DNA of 64,000 bases, from assembly GCA_029582265.1 (NCBI GenBank), contig CM055816.1:79974472-80038471 (forward strand). The letters are read 5' to 3'. The notes below the pieces were generated by a model. It worked only from the letters and a program-made list of their open reading frames with translations. It was not told where the DNA came from and made no database searches. A program made the position numbers and the translations under genes. Of this stretch, positions 47,024-58,206 are shown piece after piece (the stretch's first letter is position 1; each line of letters begins with the position of its first letter). This stretch comes from Zoroaster sp. YZ-2022. Lineage: Eukaryota; Echinodermata; Asteroidea; Forcipulatida; Zoroasteridae.

Positions 47024-48494
47024 CAAATAATATTGCAGCTAGGTTTGGGTGAAAACGCTCAATTGTGGGCCTACAAAAGCATAATCTTCATAAACTTGAG
47101 AAGGCAACTCAACATGGAGAAGAAGATAGTGGAGTGCAATATTCCTGCCATAATGGGTTTTTTCCCGCTGTTTTTGAATGCGTTTTGTTGTTTTACCGTT
47201 TGAATTATTGTTACTTAAAATTGAGTTTTGCTTCATTAGACCGAATACAATTAATAATCGTCCCCCTTTTTTTATATTCCTCGACATACTGAATGGGTAC
47301 AGGATTACACACACGACACTAAATGATGTTGACCACTAGTAATTATTCTATCATTACAACAAATACTTAAATACTTCTTTCGTCTTCCTTTTTAATTGAA
47401 GGTATGCTTCGAAAGGCAGCAGAGGCCAAGAAGGACGAAGATGTCCTTATCCATATACAAGATAAAGATTGCGTGTCTCTTGAAGTTAGGTACCATGCAT
47501 CTTGTTACAAGAACTACACTCGATTTCTCACAAGGAAGAGGAGGCAGCCTGAAGAGTGAGGTGAATTTTAAGTAAACAAAAAAATATGGTTGATCTTTCT
47601 TCTGTCCCTTTCACCATGATTGGAATGTTCTTTGTACTTTGAATAAAATGGTCTTATGCAGTAGTTTCATTCAAAGTTGTGACTGATTTGATGTTACTTT
47701 TTTATTTAACTCATCCATATAATGATGACAGTGCCCCAATACATTAAATGTGTATCTTTCTGAAAAAAAGAGCATAGCCTAGTTGTTCCGTCTGAACTCT
47801 ACTACTGTAGAATCGCCCCAACAATAGTTGGGCCCAGTCCCAACTTCAGTGTTACAGTTGGGATGGCCTGTAATTAATTATTTGCCAATTCAATTCTTCT
47901 GATTTAAGTTATGTTTAATTTTTGGGTCCATGTTCGTATTTTGAATAACTTATAAATAGGCTGAAACTTATTCTATTGTATCTCATCCTAAAGGTCTTCT
48001 GATATGATGCCTGAAAGTACGCTAGAGCACTACAAGGTCTGATACAAAGTTTTCTGCGAGGTTGTTCAGCAGAAATTAATTGCAAATCAGGTGTTGAGGA
48101 TGTCCAAACTTGCTCCTGTCTGAATGCGGACTTATGTAAATGTACAGACTGTGAAATGAGATGGACCCATTCTGCGATGCAGATGTAGATGACTCTCTAG
48201 ATGACCTGTTTGATGAAGGCGAACAATTGTAGAGCAAGTACAGTACAGTATGAGCAAAAAACATTGTTGGATGCTGTGCTTGTATGCATAAAAAGCAAGC
48301 GAGCGAGGGACAAATGTTTGCGGGAGTGCTTGTAAAACTTTGTATTAGCAAAATATTACTGTATTGTGTTACATAAAAATAGATTGACAAATGTTTTGTT
48401 TTACCTTAAACAGCCACTGAAAGAAGAATGAGTAACACAACAGTGATACCATTTGTACTGGTGTTTGTATTCATGTTTTTTCTTTGTTTCCGCG

Positions 48495-48527
48495 CCCAGC
48501 AGGGTGGATATGTGCGCGCTACAAATC

Positions 48528-48569
<42 letters not shown>

Positions 48570-48570
48570 A
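48495..48570 (+). repeat. SINE 3' tail with (TTA)n microsatellite
   Basis: GGATATGTGCGCGCTACAAATC followed by about 12 TTA/ATT units resembles the tail GATAAGTGCGCTATATAAGTCC plus ATT of the SINE at 21,972-22,321. The body is absent or too diverged. Confidence 0.5.
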
Positions 48571-49670
48571 CTTTCAATAGGGCCACACCTTTTGCTAAAA
48601 AATGCTATAATAAGGCGACACCGAATAATAGGGCGACACATAACTGTCGCCCTATTTTTCACACCGTTTTATCTACTTATTTATCAAATCACGGCAGATT
48701 TGGAATGGTGTGCTTGGAACCATGGACCATGTTCTTTCTAAAACTACACTGGGTTGCCGACTGCAAAAGTCCTCTCAATGTAAGAGCGACTTGAAGGTTC
48801 TTGCGATTATGTTTGCATTTGCGAGAAGATGCCACAATTGGTCGACAACTATACTTTGCATGATAAATCATTAGGACGGGATTATGTTTTCTTTATCAAC
48901 CTTCCAGTTTGTCAAATAAACAACAAGTCAAAACTTGTAATTACCGGTTATTGAAAAGAAAGTATTAATTACATGTAGTACCGTCTAGTCGATCAATGGC
49001 GAAGATTAAAAAATAACTCCAGAAAAATCGTTTCTGTTTCATGGAGAGCGCCCTCAATTGACCACACTTTGAAAGGTCCAATTCGTGCGTGCGCGCGCAC
49101 ACTTGTATATTAACGTATAACGTCAAGCCTGTGTGTCTGGGATACGTGCGTTCGGATATATGGAGATGGGAGATCGGCGATTGTGTACATGTAGGGCCCT
49201 GTTCCCTAAGGGAACAAAAATCCACTTTCAGGTTATTGGAATTGCCAAACTAGTTAGCGACATTACTGACCAACAGGTATGCCGTAGATAAAGGGCAGGG
49301 CCAGGGTTTTAGTTTTTGAGGGAAATTTTGGGGTCAAGCATTTTGTAAAGCGGCGATGAGGACGACAAAACGCAACGCGAAAATAAAGATGGCGGTCACC
49401 GCGACACACGCAAAACCACGTTCAATCGCATGGCAACTGCCGTAAAGCATATAAAGCGCGTAAGAAAATTGCATTTTCAACCGAAACAAACTGTTCAAAA
49501 TTACAAAAAAAGATGTCAATAGAATTAAGACAGAAGTCTGCTTTAGGTTGAAAAAGTCATTTTGGAATGAGAAAAAATACCCTTGACTCTAATTTCATCA
49601 AAACTAAAGAGGGGCCCTACACTACACATAAATATATCATTCAACGCTGTACACTGGGGGAAAAAATGGC
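48571..49670. other. Spacer with a short palindrome
   Basis: AATAGGGCGACA and its complement TGTCGCCCTATT flank a short loop at about 48,627-48,656. A dinucleotide run GTGCGTGCGCGCGCAC occurs near 49,085. No gene supported. Confidence 0.5.
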
Positions 49671-49688
49671 TCAAACGGAGCCATAAGT

Positions 49689-49885
49689 GGCTCATTTTGT
49701 TTAACTGAGCCACATTTGGCTCGGGTTGAGCCGTGAATTAGGCATAAGTGGCTCATTTTGTTTAACTGAGCCACATTTTGCTCGGGTTGAGCCGTGAATT
49801 AGGCATAAGTGGCTCATTTTGTTTAACTGAGCCACATTTGGCTCGGGTTGAGCCGTGAATTAGGCATAAGTTGGCTCATTTTCTT
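49689..49885. repeat. 61-bp tandem repeat
   Basis: Three full copies and a partial fourth of a unit starting GGCTCATTTTGTTTAACTGA, spaced exactly 61 bases (49,689; 49,750; 49,811; 49,872), nearly identical. Each unit contains GGCTC and GAGCC half-sites. Confidence 0.85.
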
Positions 49886-49907
49886 TATTGGCTCAAAACT
49901 TCGTTTT

Positions 49908-50018
49908 GAGCCGGCTCAGGTACATTTTGATTTAATTTGAGCCGGCTCAATTACATTGGGCTGGCTCTTTAGGTAATTTTGAGCCGGCTCATTGCTCAAG
50001 TTAATTTTGAGCCGGCTC
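49908..50018. repeat. Repeated GAGCCGGCTC palindromes
   Basis: The perfect 10-base palindrome occurs at 49,908, 49,939, 49,981 and 50,009, in two cases extended to TTGAGCCGGCTCAA. A degenerate copy GGGCTGGCTC lies at about 49,958. Separations are 31, 42 and 28 bases. Confidence 0.85.
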
Positions 50019-50846
50019 AAGTCAAGTCAAAATAATTTTATTAATGGTGTTGAGCCCGCTCAAAGCTGGGATCGAATTTAGCCGCACCATGGAAATTGGC
50101 TATTAACAAATTACCTTAGGGTGCCTACTCATTGGCAATTGGTGCCCTGAAAATGTTCCTCACATTTTCTATTAACCAAGGCCACTTTTAAGTTTTATGA
50201 CTTAGGCCCTTAAAAAACAAAGTTATGCAGCATATGGGATTGTTGGCTTGGCCAACCTTAATTATTTTCACTTCAGTCATGCATCATCATGCTAATGCAG
50301 GCCGCCCATCCATACAGCTGCAGAATTATTTTTAAGCATCCAATATGAAAATGCAAATAAGAACTCAAACTCTCATCAATTACTGTACATAATTATTTTA
50401 TTATAAAACATTAACCAAATTAACTCTGAATTAACAGGATTATAATTATTTTCAGTATGAAATCCCTTATAAGCTTGGTTTTGAACATCCACATGTAAAC
50501 CCCTCAAAACAAGTTTGGAAATTTGTGTTTCGTTGATCATATCTCCGTTACTGTATTATTAGCATCATTGGAACAAAATACTTTGCCATGTAGTTGATAA
50601 TCCTTTCATTTATGCACAAAAGGAATATCACGGTTTTTTTTCGTTTTTTCTTCTGATTTTCGACCCATTTATCCCCTTAAGTAAAAACCAACAGATAACA
50701 CGCTACATACAGGCATTACAATATTTTTCCTAGCAAATCTGCGGACTATTTTCTGGTAGCAGATCTTTGATAAGCTTTTTGGTCATCAGCAGTTGGACCC
50801 CAGCTGCTAAAATTCCATATCTGACTTGACTGTTCTTATAGTTGTC

Positions 50847-52035
50847 CGATTACAATTTTATACTCTCTGAAAATAAACTGGTGAAGTCGTATTTTATTGG
50901 GATATATTGTTTCTGTTCAAATCTATATGAGCACATTGGAAATGGAACAATAAGACTGTTCACATTGATGACTTCCAGTCCAACGGCAAGGTCAGGTTTG
51001 GTTATTTCGTATGCATTTAAGTCTTCACAAATTCCATTATTATCATGTGTTTCAAGTCTCAAAAAGTATTCACTCCCATCATACCAAATATCTTGAACTT
51101 GACTAAACACTGGCATTTCTTGTTCTGCCCTAGGTACAACATAGCATTTTGGTTTATAGCGGTTTCCGTTTATTTCTACCTACTTCATGCTGTAGATAAT
51201 TGTGTCATTTTCCATGTTTCTATCTGGATAAAACCTATTAATTTCATTTGCATGATAAATCTGATTATCTAGTCGGGTGCTTGGTCCAGTCTTTAAAATG
51301 TTCTTGAAAAGAGGATGGCTACCTGAGTTTTCAATATCCAGTAATTCACGACATTGTCGATACTGATGTCTTTCGGCCAGATATTTCGGTAAATTTTTGA
51401 AACTTGCTACTTTGGCTAATCGTTTTAAGTATTTGTGTCGTGCTTCGAATCTCATGCACCAGTACCTTACAATTGGGCCTAGGTTGAGAATAGTGTGCGG
51501 AAGATGTACCATGTAATGTAGTTTTGGGGTTATATTCTTATCAGGAAAGGCACTTTTGAAACGGCTGAGGTAAAATGCTATAATTTGCTTCAGATGGTCA
51601 ACCTGTTGCCTGCTCATGACTGGGGATAAAACAATACAGGTTATTTGAAGAAGTAAAGAGAAGCATTGCCACTGTTGTGATTCAAAATCTATCAGATTAC
51701 CACTGTAGAATGGCAACAACCGCCCAAGCAGCCATGTCTGTGAAGAAGACTGATGCAACACCGCAGGCCCATCCAGATGTTGTTGTTTGATAGGGCTTGG
51801 TTTTGAAACAAAATCAATATAACTGTACGGAAAACTAGAAATCCACTCGTTTAACTGAGTTAACGTAAACCTGTTTTCAGTGTTGATGAAGTATTGCAGC
51901 ATTATTTTCAGTGTGTATTTCATACTCCCCTCTAGAATAATATGCATAACGTCTTGTGGAATGCCTTGAAATATATCAAAATGTTCTACAGCAAGAATGG
52001 CAGCTTCTCGATTTACACCATATGGAGTATTTGGA
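50847..52035 (-). pseudogene. Transposase-like fragment of an animal DNA-transposon family (LEG-motif family)
   Basis: From about 52,035 downward the frame reads [20 protein letters not shown], then IPQDVMHIILEGSMKYTLK, FTLTQLNEWISSFPYSYIDF, SSSQTWLLGRLLPF, TPKLHYMVHLPHTILNLGPI and MRFEARHKYLKRLAKVASFK. After an in-frame TAG at 51,182 it goes on with RYKPKCYVVPRAEQ and PVFSQVQDIWYDGSEYF to a stop at 50,850. The PxDxMHxxLEG, HYMVHxP and MRFEAxH motifs are typical of a repetitive transposon protein family in cnidarians and deuterostomes, distantly like the DUF4218-type domain. The N-terminal part is missing where Helitron sequence begins. The internal TAG and truncation make it non-functional. 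Confidence 0.65.
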
Positions 52036-52398
52036 ACTGTATCACAGATAGTAATGTCACAGGATAAATGTAATGAAGCAAAGTGTATTAAAGTTAAGTT
52101 TGATCATGTCAAAGTAGGAATGAAACTGAGAAGGAAATCTGCATCATCTTTAAATGATGAAGAAAGTGTAACTCTTGAGATTCAGGAAGAAAGAATTGGT
52201 AGCATATATGTACGGCATCAGTTTCCACTGAAGTTATCTTTTGCTTGCACAGCACACAAAGTACAAGGAATGACAACAGACAGAGCTATTGTTTCTCTTG
52301 TTAATACATTTGCACCAGGTCAAGCTTATGTGAGTCTGAGTCGTGTTACATTACTAGAAGGTCTGGTAATTGAAAGTTTTGATGAGAAGTACATATAA
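52030..52398 (+). pseudogene. PIF1 helicase C-terminal fragment (Helitron-type)
   Basis: The frame from about 52,030 reads [42 protein letters not shown] and [18 protein letters not shown]. The last two are the PIF1 motifs V (HKVQGMT, with preceding Thr/Ala) and VI (GQxYVxLSRVT), which contact DNA and ATP. Upstream Walker motifs are absent, so no helicase activity is expected. The first 10 or so codons of the ORF from 51,997 come from the neighbouring antisense transposase. Confidence 0.8.
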
Positions 52399-53408
52399 AC
52401 GTCACTGGTCCCACGAAGTGACCTATCTCATTTTTTGGCGAAAATTATTTTTTGACATATTTATATTACTTATAATGAAATCTTTACTATCTGAAAATTT
52501 TGGGAGAAAAACTCGTATAATTAACTGTTTATGTTAATTTAGCAAAAACGACGCATCCTAGAAAACGCCAATTTCAATTTCCCGAAGTGACGCATTGAGA
52601 TAGGACACTTCGTGAGATCAGAGACATTGCGCTTAAGAACTTAGCGAATTGACTCATTGTGAAGTGTCATTTTGAGTAGGTGCCTGAAGACCAAATCCTG
52701 TTTCCACGAAGTGACCTTTAGCAATGGTTTAATGATATTCCTTTTTAGGAGTCCTTTATGCCATTTTTGATAGATTTTTTTTCTTCATATTTACATTTCT
52801 TAAAAAAAAGAAGGATCGCTTCCCCCTGCAAATAAAGATCACGACCTATCATATTTATATTTCAATATCAGACAAAATCGTGAACGAGTATTTTTTTGCG
52901 AGGATGTGCGTCTGGTATCTAGACGTCATACACAATCTAACGGATCGTATTCCGTGAGTATATTTTGTCCAATTCTACTTGAAATTTATTGTTTAAATAT
53001 TTTGTTGTTTATTTTTCTTTAACAATTTTGATAAAATAGGGATGTTCAACTACACACACGATGCATAAGCTCGGCCTAGGCCTAGTGTAAACAAGTAGGC
53101 CTACAATGAAATTTTGAAAACAAACGTGATCCAAGGGCATCACACCGTACCGGGCTAACATTAATTTTAACGTTACTCCCAGAATAGAGAAAAGAGCACA
53201 TGCTCCCAGATACTTATTTATTACTATTTTAGCCCCACAGAGGATTTGAGGGTCCCCAACATTGTGTCCTGTTTATCTATAATCCAGTGCCTACTGTATA
53301 GGTCTAATTTTGTTTATTTAGTCATGGCCATATTTTTAAACAAAGTTGAATGTATGTTTCTTTTATCTTACACTTGGCTTGGTACAGTTGACAGTGATAC
53401 TGATGGTT

Positions 53409-53529
53409 AGCCCCATTCTAGGCCTAACTAACGTTAGTTAGTGTCAATACACTGGACTCCCTCCGTATCCATGTGGGGATACGGCCAAGGATACGGAGGG
53501 AGTCCAGTATATTGACCCTAGAATGGGGG
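53409..53529. repeat. Hairpin repeat (MITE-like) inside transposon B
   Basis: The left arm GTCAATACACTGGACTCCCTCCGTATCC and its inverted partner ending at 53,529 differ at about one base; the left arm has an extra 21-base CTAACTAACGTTAGTTAG insertion. The loop is about 18 bases. Related single arms lie in the 17.2-17.8 kb cluster. Confidence 0.75.
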
Positions 53530-53677
53530 CGGTAGGTAGGCTAGGCTAGGCTTAATAGTTATCTTATACTTAAATATTATTTTTTTTTTTTTTTAGAAAA
53601 CAAATCTACTGTGACATTAACCCAAAACTTGTTACTGTACTTTGTTTTAGTCTCAGGCTTGGACTCGGCAGTCTAGG

Positions 53678-56600
53678 ATGGATGTTCTTGTAAGGTGGTC
53701 GGATGGAAGCCAAAATGTTGTGTTCTCTGACCACCTCAAATTCAAGCCCCCACTAGAACTACATCGGGCAGTAAAAATGAGGTGGGGAAAGGTGTGGTGG
53801 AAGGGAACAGTTGTGGATTTTGAGAACAGTGCTGGTAAGCTGAAAATATGCACGTATTTGGGCATTGACTTTATTAGAGTAAATTGCTTGTCTGTTTATT
53901 AAATAGCTTTCTTACAATTTGTTGGGCTTTCTACTGTTGTGTTTTCAAATTAAGACTCGTATTTTTCCTGATTTATATAATATGCTTTGAAATTATCATT
54001 GACACACATTAAGACACTATGTTGGATGAATCAATAATATAAGTTGATTTTATTTATTCTGCAGAAACAAATGATGATGACAGTGATAGCACAGATGACT
54101 TGCCTCTTAGTGCATTACTGACAAAAGTAGCAAACAGTGAGTATTTTTTTAAATATTGTTTTAATAAATCCTCTGGGAGACAACAATGCTATGGGTTTTG
54201 CTGAGCACTAATTGTACAATATTAAAACATAAATACTTGTATGCATTTATGAAAGAGAAAGGACAGTGGTTCTGTGGTTCATCAGTAAGCAAAGGTAAGC
54301 CTTGACTGATATTATGTTAATTTGATTTTTCTTTAAAAAGGGGGTCTTTGCATGTTTATAGTTTTTCCACTGTAAATTGCTATTGCATAAACACCTTTTC
54401 TAGAAATATAAAACAAATAATGCCGTTGTGTTTTTATTGAGATACAAATTATACTTGGGTGTCATTTCACCTTTTTTCTTTCTCTAAAACCATTATTGAG
54501 TCTAATGATGATCCTGTTTTGAAAAAGTTGAGTAGTTGTGAAAGATGTACTTCATTGCGCTGATTGTAATGTTACATATGTGTACTATTTCTACAGAAAG
54601 TAAACTGCATGCACAGACCACAAGTATAAGTGGACCTGTCATTTACGTTATAAGCACCTGCAGTGCAGCAGAAACCGAGACAACACCTGTCATCACCAGT
54701 AGCACCAGCAGTACTCCAGAGGGTGCAGCAGTTCACACCGGTACCTCCAGCAGTAGTCCAGAGGGTGCAGCAGTTCACACCGGTACCTCCAGCAGTAGTC
54801 CAGAGGGTGCAGCAGTTCACACAGGTACCTCCAGCAGTACTCCAGAGAGTGGAGCAGTTCACACCGGTACCTCCAGCAGTAGTCCAGAGGGTGCAGCAGT
54901 TCACACCGGTACCTCCAGCAGTAGTCCAGAGGGTGCAGCAGTTCACACCAGTACCACCAGCAGTAGTCCAGAGGGTGCAGCAGTTCACACCGGTACCTCC
55001 AGCAGTAGTCCAGAGGGGGCAGCAGTTCACACCGGTACCTCCAGCGGTAGTCCAGTGGGTGCAGCAGTTATGGATTTTGAGAACAGTGCTGGTAAGCTGA
55101 AAATATGCACGTATTTGGTCATTGACTTTATTACACTAAATCACAATTGCTTGTCTGTTTATTAAATAGCTTTCTTACAATTTGTTGGGCTTTTTACTGT
55201 TGTGTTTTCAAATTAAGACATGTATTTTTCCTGATTTATATAATATGCTTTGAAATTATCATTGACACACATTTAATTCTTTAAGACACTATGTTGGATG
55301 AATCAATAATATAAGTTGATTTTATTTATTCTGCAGAAACAAATGATGATGACAGTGATAGCACAGATGACTTGCCTCTTAGTGCATTACTGACAAAAGT
55401 AGCAAACAGTGAGTATTTTTTTAAATATTGTTTTAATAAATCCTCTAGGAGACAACAATGCTATGGGTTTGCTGAGCACTAATTGTACAATATTAAAACA
55501 TAAATACTTGTATGTATTTATGAAAGAGAAAGGACAGTGGTGCTGTTGGCTTTGTTGCATGTACATGCAAATGATTTATTCCAGTTTGTTTTTATAGTAT
55601 ATTATTCCAATACGATTATTTCTAATGCCATCATCTACATGTAAATATGATTTCCTTTGAGGTGATGACTACCAATTAGGAAGCACTAATTGTGTCATAA
55701 GTGAACATGCATCCTTCCCATTAGTAAGCAAAGGTAACCCTTGACTGATATTATGTTAATATGATTTTTCTTTAAAAAGGGCGTCTTTTGCATGTTTATA
55801 GTTTTTCCACTGTAAATTGCTATTGCATAAACACCTTTTCTAGAAATATAAAAAAATAATGCCGTTGTGTTTTTATTGAGATACAAATTATACTTGGGTG
55901 TCATTTCACCTTTTTTCTTTCTCTAAAACCATTATTGAGTCTAATGATGATCCTGTTTTGAAAAAGTTGAGTAGTTGTGAAAGATGTACTTCATTGCGCT
56001 GATTGTAATGTTACATATGTGTACTATTTCTACAGGAAGTAAACTGCATGCACAGACCACAAGTATAAGTGGACCTGTCATTTACGTTGGTAGCACCTGC
56101 AGTGCAGCAGAAACCGAGGCAACACCTGTCACCACCAGTAGCACCAGCAGTACTCCAGAGGGCGCAGCATTTCACACCGGTACCTCCAGCAGTACTCCAG
56201 AGGGTGCAGCAGTTTACACCGGTATAGTTCAAACCTGCTCAGATTTTTCTTGTCAGGAAGACATTTTTGCAGCTTGCAGTTTCTGTGATTGCCTGTTATG
56301 TTTTGAAATTTTTTTAAGGTCAAGCAATTCTTGCAAATCTCACAATGCGTTGTTTGCAGAGGCATATCTCAGTAGTACAGACTTTAATAATGCAACTACG
56401 GTCCTTCTAGAACCAGAAGATTTTATAGTGGAAGGAGAACCACAGACAGAGATGCATTTTGAACATGATAAATCTAAAACCCTATCAAAACAAGCACGTA
56501 ATAAAACTGTCAAACAAAAAAGAAATAGTGGAGATGCATACCATACGGAAAAGACATACAGGTTTAAGGAAGCTAGAAAGACAAAATACAAACCGAAATG

Positions 56601-58206
56601 CAACAGTTTATATTGCAAGGCCAGAGGTCTTGCTTGCAACGATTTCACTGAAGAACAGCGAACATCAATAAGAAATGCTTATTTTTCAGTAGGTAGCCTG
56701 CAAGCCCAGAGAGAGTGGGTGGCAAGACATATCGTATCAGAGCCTCTTAAAGATAGTACACGTAAAAAGAGGAACACTCATTTTTACCTCCCCAAAGGTG
56801 AAGACACGGTACCATCTGCATGTCGGGTTTGCAAAGTAATGTTCCTAAGCACAGTGGGAATATCAGACCGTCAGGTACGAACTGTCATAAAGAAACTTGG
56901 ATCTTGTAACACACTTGCACAAGAGCAAAGGGGAGGGAGGCAAATGAAACAGAAAGATAAACAGCTTAGAGAAGAAGTACAGGCTCACATCGGCAGATTT
57001 CCTAAAACTGAATCACATTACTGCCGTTCTAGCACTTCTTTTCAGTACCTGGCCTCTGATCTAAATGTGAACAAAATGTACGATCTGTACATTGCAGAAA
57101 ACCCAAAGCCAAAAGCTTCACGAACTCTGTATGGAAGAGTGCTTCATGACATGAAGTTAAAATTCCATAAGCCAAAAAAGGATCTCTGTGGAATCTGCGA
57201 AACATATCGCATGGGAAATGAGCAAGAAAAAGACAAGATCAATGCAGAATACATGAGGCACATCAATGAAAAAAATAAAGTTCGAGAACTTAAAACTGAA
57301 AAGAAAAAACAAGCACTTCTGAACCCACAGACGTATCAGTCCTCAGTGTATGACCTCCAGCAAGTCATATACTTGCCAAGATCGGGAAGAGGAACTCTCT
57401 TCTATAAACGTAGACTTTCATGTTATGACTTTACTATCTATGAATTGGGCACTAGAGAAGGATTCTGTTTCCTACATCATGAAGGCATTGCTAAGAGAGG
57501 GGCAAATGAAATAGCTTCTAATTTATACAGATACTTGCAGACCCTAGACATGCATGGCAAGGAGGAAGTTGACCTTTTCAGTGACGGATGCGTTGGTCAA
57601 AATAAAAATTCCATATTGCCGGCTATGTTAACCTACATTTTATCAGTGTCAGTTTCGGTAAAACAAGTGACTCTGTTTTATTTTGAGACTAGTCATGGTC
57701 AAAGTGAGGGAGATTCTGTACATAGTACAATTGAGCGAAACTTAACCAGCGCAAAAGATGTGTTTCTCCCTTCTCAACTCTCAATCCTAATCCAAACAGC
57801 TAGGAAGCATCTGACAAAATATCACGTGACTGAAGTTCAGACCACCGACATTTGTGATTGGAAAGAATTTGGGCAAAGTTTGCACATTTTAAAGGTACGT
57901 TCAACAGTCAAAGGTAATCCAGTAGACTGGAAAAAGGTCATGCAAGTCAAGGTCACAAAAAACCAGCCTATGAAAATCATGGTCAAATTCTCACACCTCG
58001 AGGACACCTTTGACATTATTGACATTGAAAGCAGCTCAAGGCTTGCAACATCCGGCCCATTCCACTTCCCTCCAGAGGCCTATCCTAGAGGCCCTCCCAA
58101 ACTTAATGAGGGCAAATACAACGACTTGATGAGTCTTTGTGAAGGTCCCACTCCAGTAATCAGCCATCCCGATCACATTGCTTTCTTCAGGAATCTTTCC
58201 CATTGA
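53678..58206 (+). CDS. Transposase of transposon B, five exons, uninterrupted (about 988 aa)
   Basis: Exons 53678-53834, 54065-54136, 54597-55091, 55337-55408 and 56036-58206; all junctions are GT..AG and in phase 1, with no stop until 58,204. The N-terminus (MDVLVRWSDGSQNVVF ... MRWGKVWWKGTVVDF) resembles a Tudor/chromo-like barrel. Acidic exon 2 (DDDSDSTDDLPLSALL) and the Ser/Thr exon 3 are both duplicated as exons 4 and 5a. The large exon has CNSLYCKARG, a CRVC finger, then HKPKKDLCGICETY, VYDLQQVIYLPRS, VDLFSDGCVGQNKN and ETSHGQSEGDSVHSTIER, all aligned with the transposon A protein. Conserved Asp/Glu residues in the last two are the likely catalytic set. An upstream non-coding exon may exist (acceptor at 53,650). 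Role inferred: transposase. Confidence 0.78.
53816..56215 (+). repeat. Tandem duplication of about 1.25 kb within transposon B
   Basis: The stretch from TGGATTTTGAGAACAGTGCT at 53,816 to the Ser/Thr exon is repeated from 55,070 with high identity in exons and introns. The second copy has about 190 extra bases (55,540-55,725) absent from the first; the Ser/Thr minisatellite is long in the first copy (nine units) and short in the second (two). Confidence 0.85.
54697..55070 (+). repeat. 42-bp coding minisatellite
   Basis: Nine copies of a unit coding GTSSSSPEGAAVHT, with Thr/Ser and Gly/Glu variants. 42 is a multiple of three, so changes in copy number keep the frame. The Ser/Thr-rich sequence suggests a flexible, possibly modified linker. 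Confidence 0.9.

Larger units (their letters stand above)
42651..48120 (+). pseudogene. Decayed gene of an uncharacterised invertebrate family, split by retrotransposon
   Basis: Exon 1, 42651-43183, starts MAAPMPRSSEEDSAI and passes KWINLSGNEKELAEKLVSLD, EEAREKQPDIGFYAT, CYRRYIDSKRLTVAEKHCKE and CYVCKKVDLL. It contains several stops (TAA at 42,744; others near 42,868, 43,030 and 43,089) and at least two frame changes. Exon 2, 47402-47556, continues in phase (G|GT): MLRKAAEAKKDEDVLIHIQD, then VSLEVRYHASCYKNYTRFLT. Exon 3, from 47994, gives YKVFCEVVQQKLIANQVLRM after another stop. The Cys/His layout (C..C, H..C...Y) marks a zinc-binding N-terminal region found in many repetitive invertebrate proteins; the function is unknown. 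The intron between exons 1 and 2 (43,184-47,401) holds a retrotransposon and a MITE. Confidence 0.6.

Noticed and set aside
48531..48567. CRISPR-like or satellite signal
   Set aside because: Simple TTA microsatellite forming a SINE-type tail; no spacers.
49190..49625. GTAGGGCCC at both ends as inverted repeats of a MITE
   Set aside because: The match is only about 10 bases around the self-complementary GGGCCC.
54572..55030. Minus-strand 152-codon Cys/Thr repeat ORF
   Set aside because: Shadow of the 42-bp minisatellite coding on plus; no splice or start evidence.
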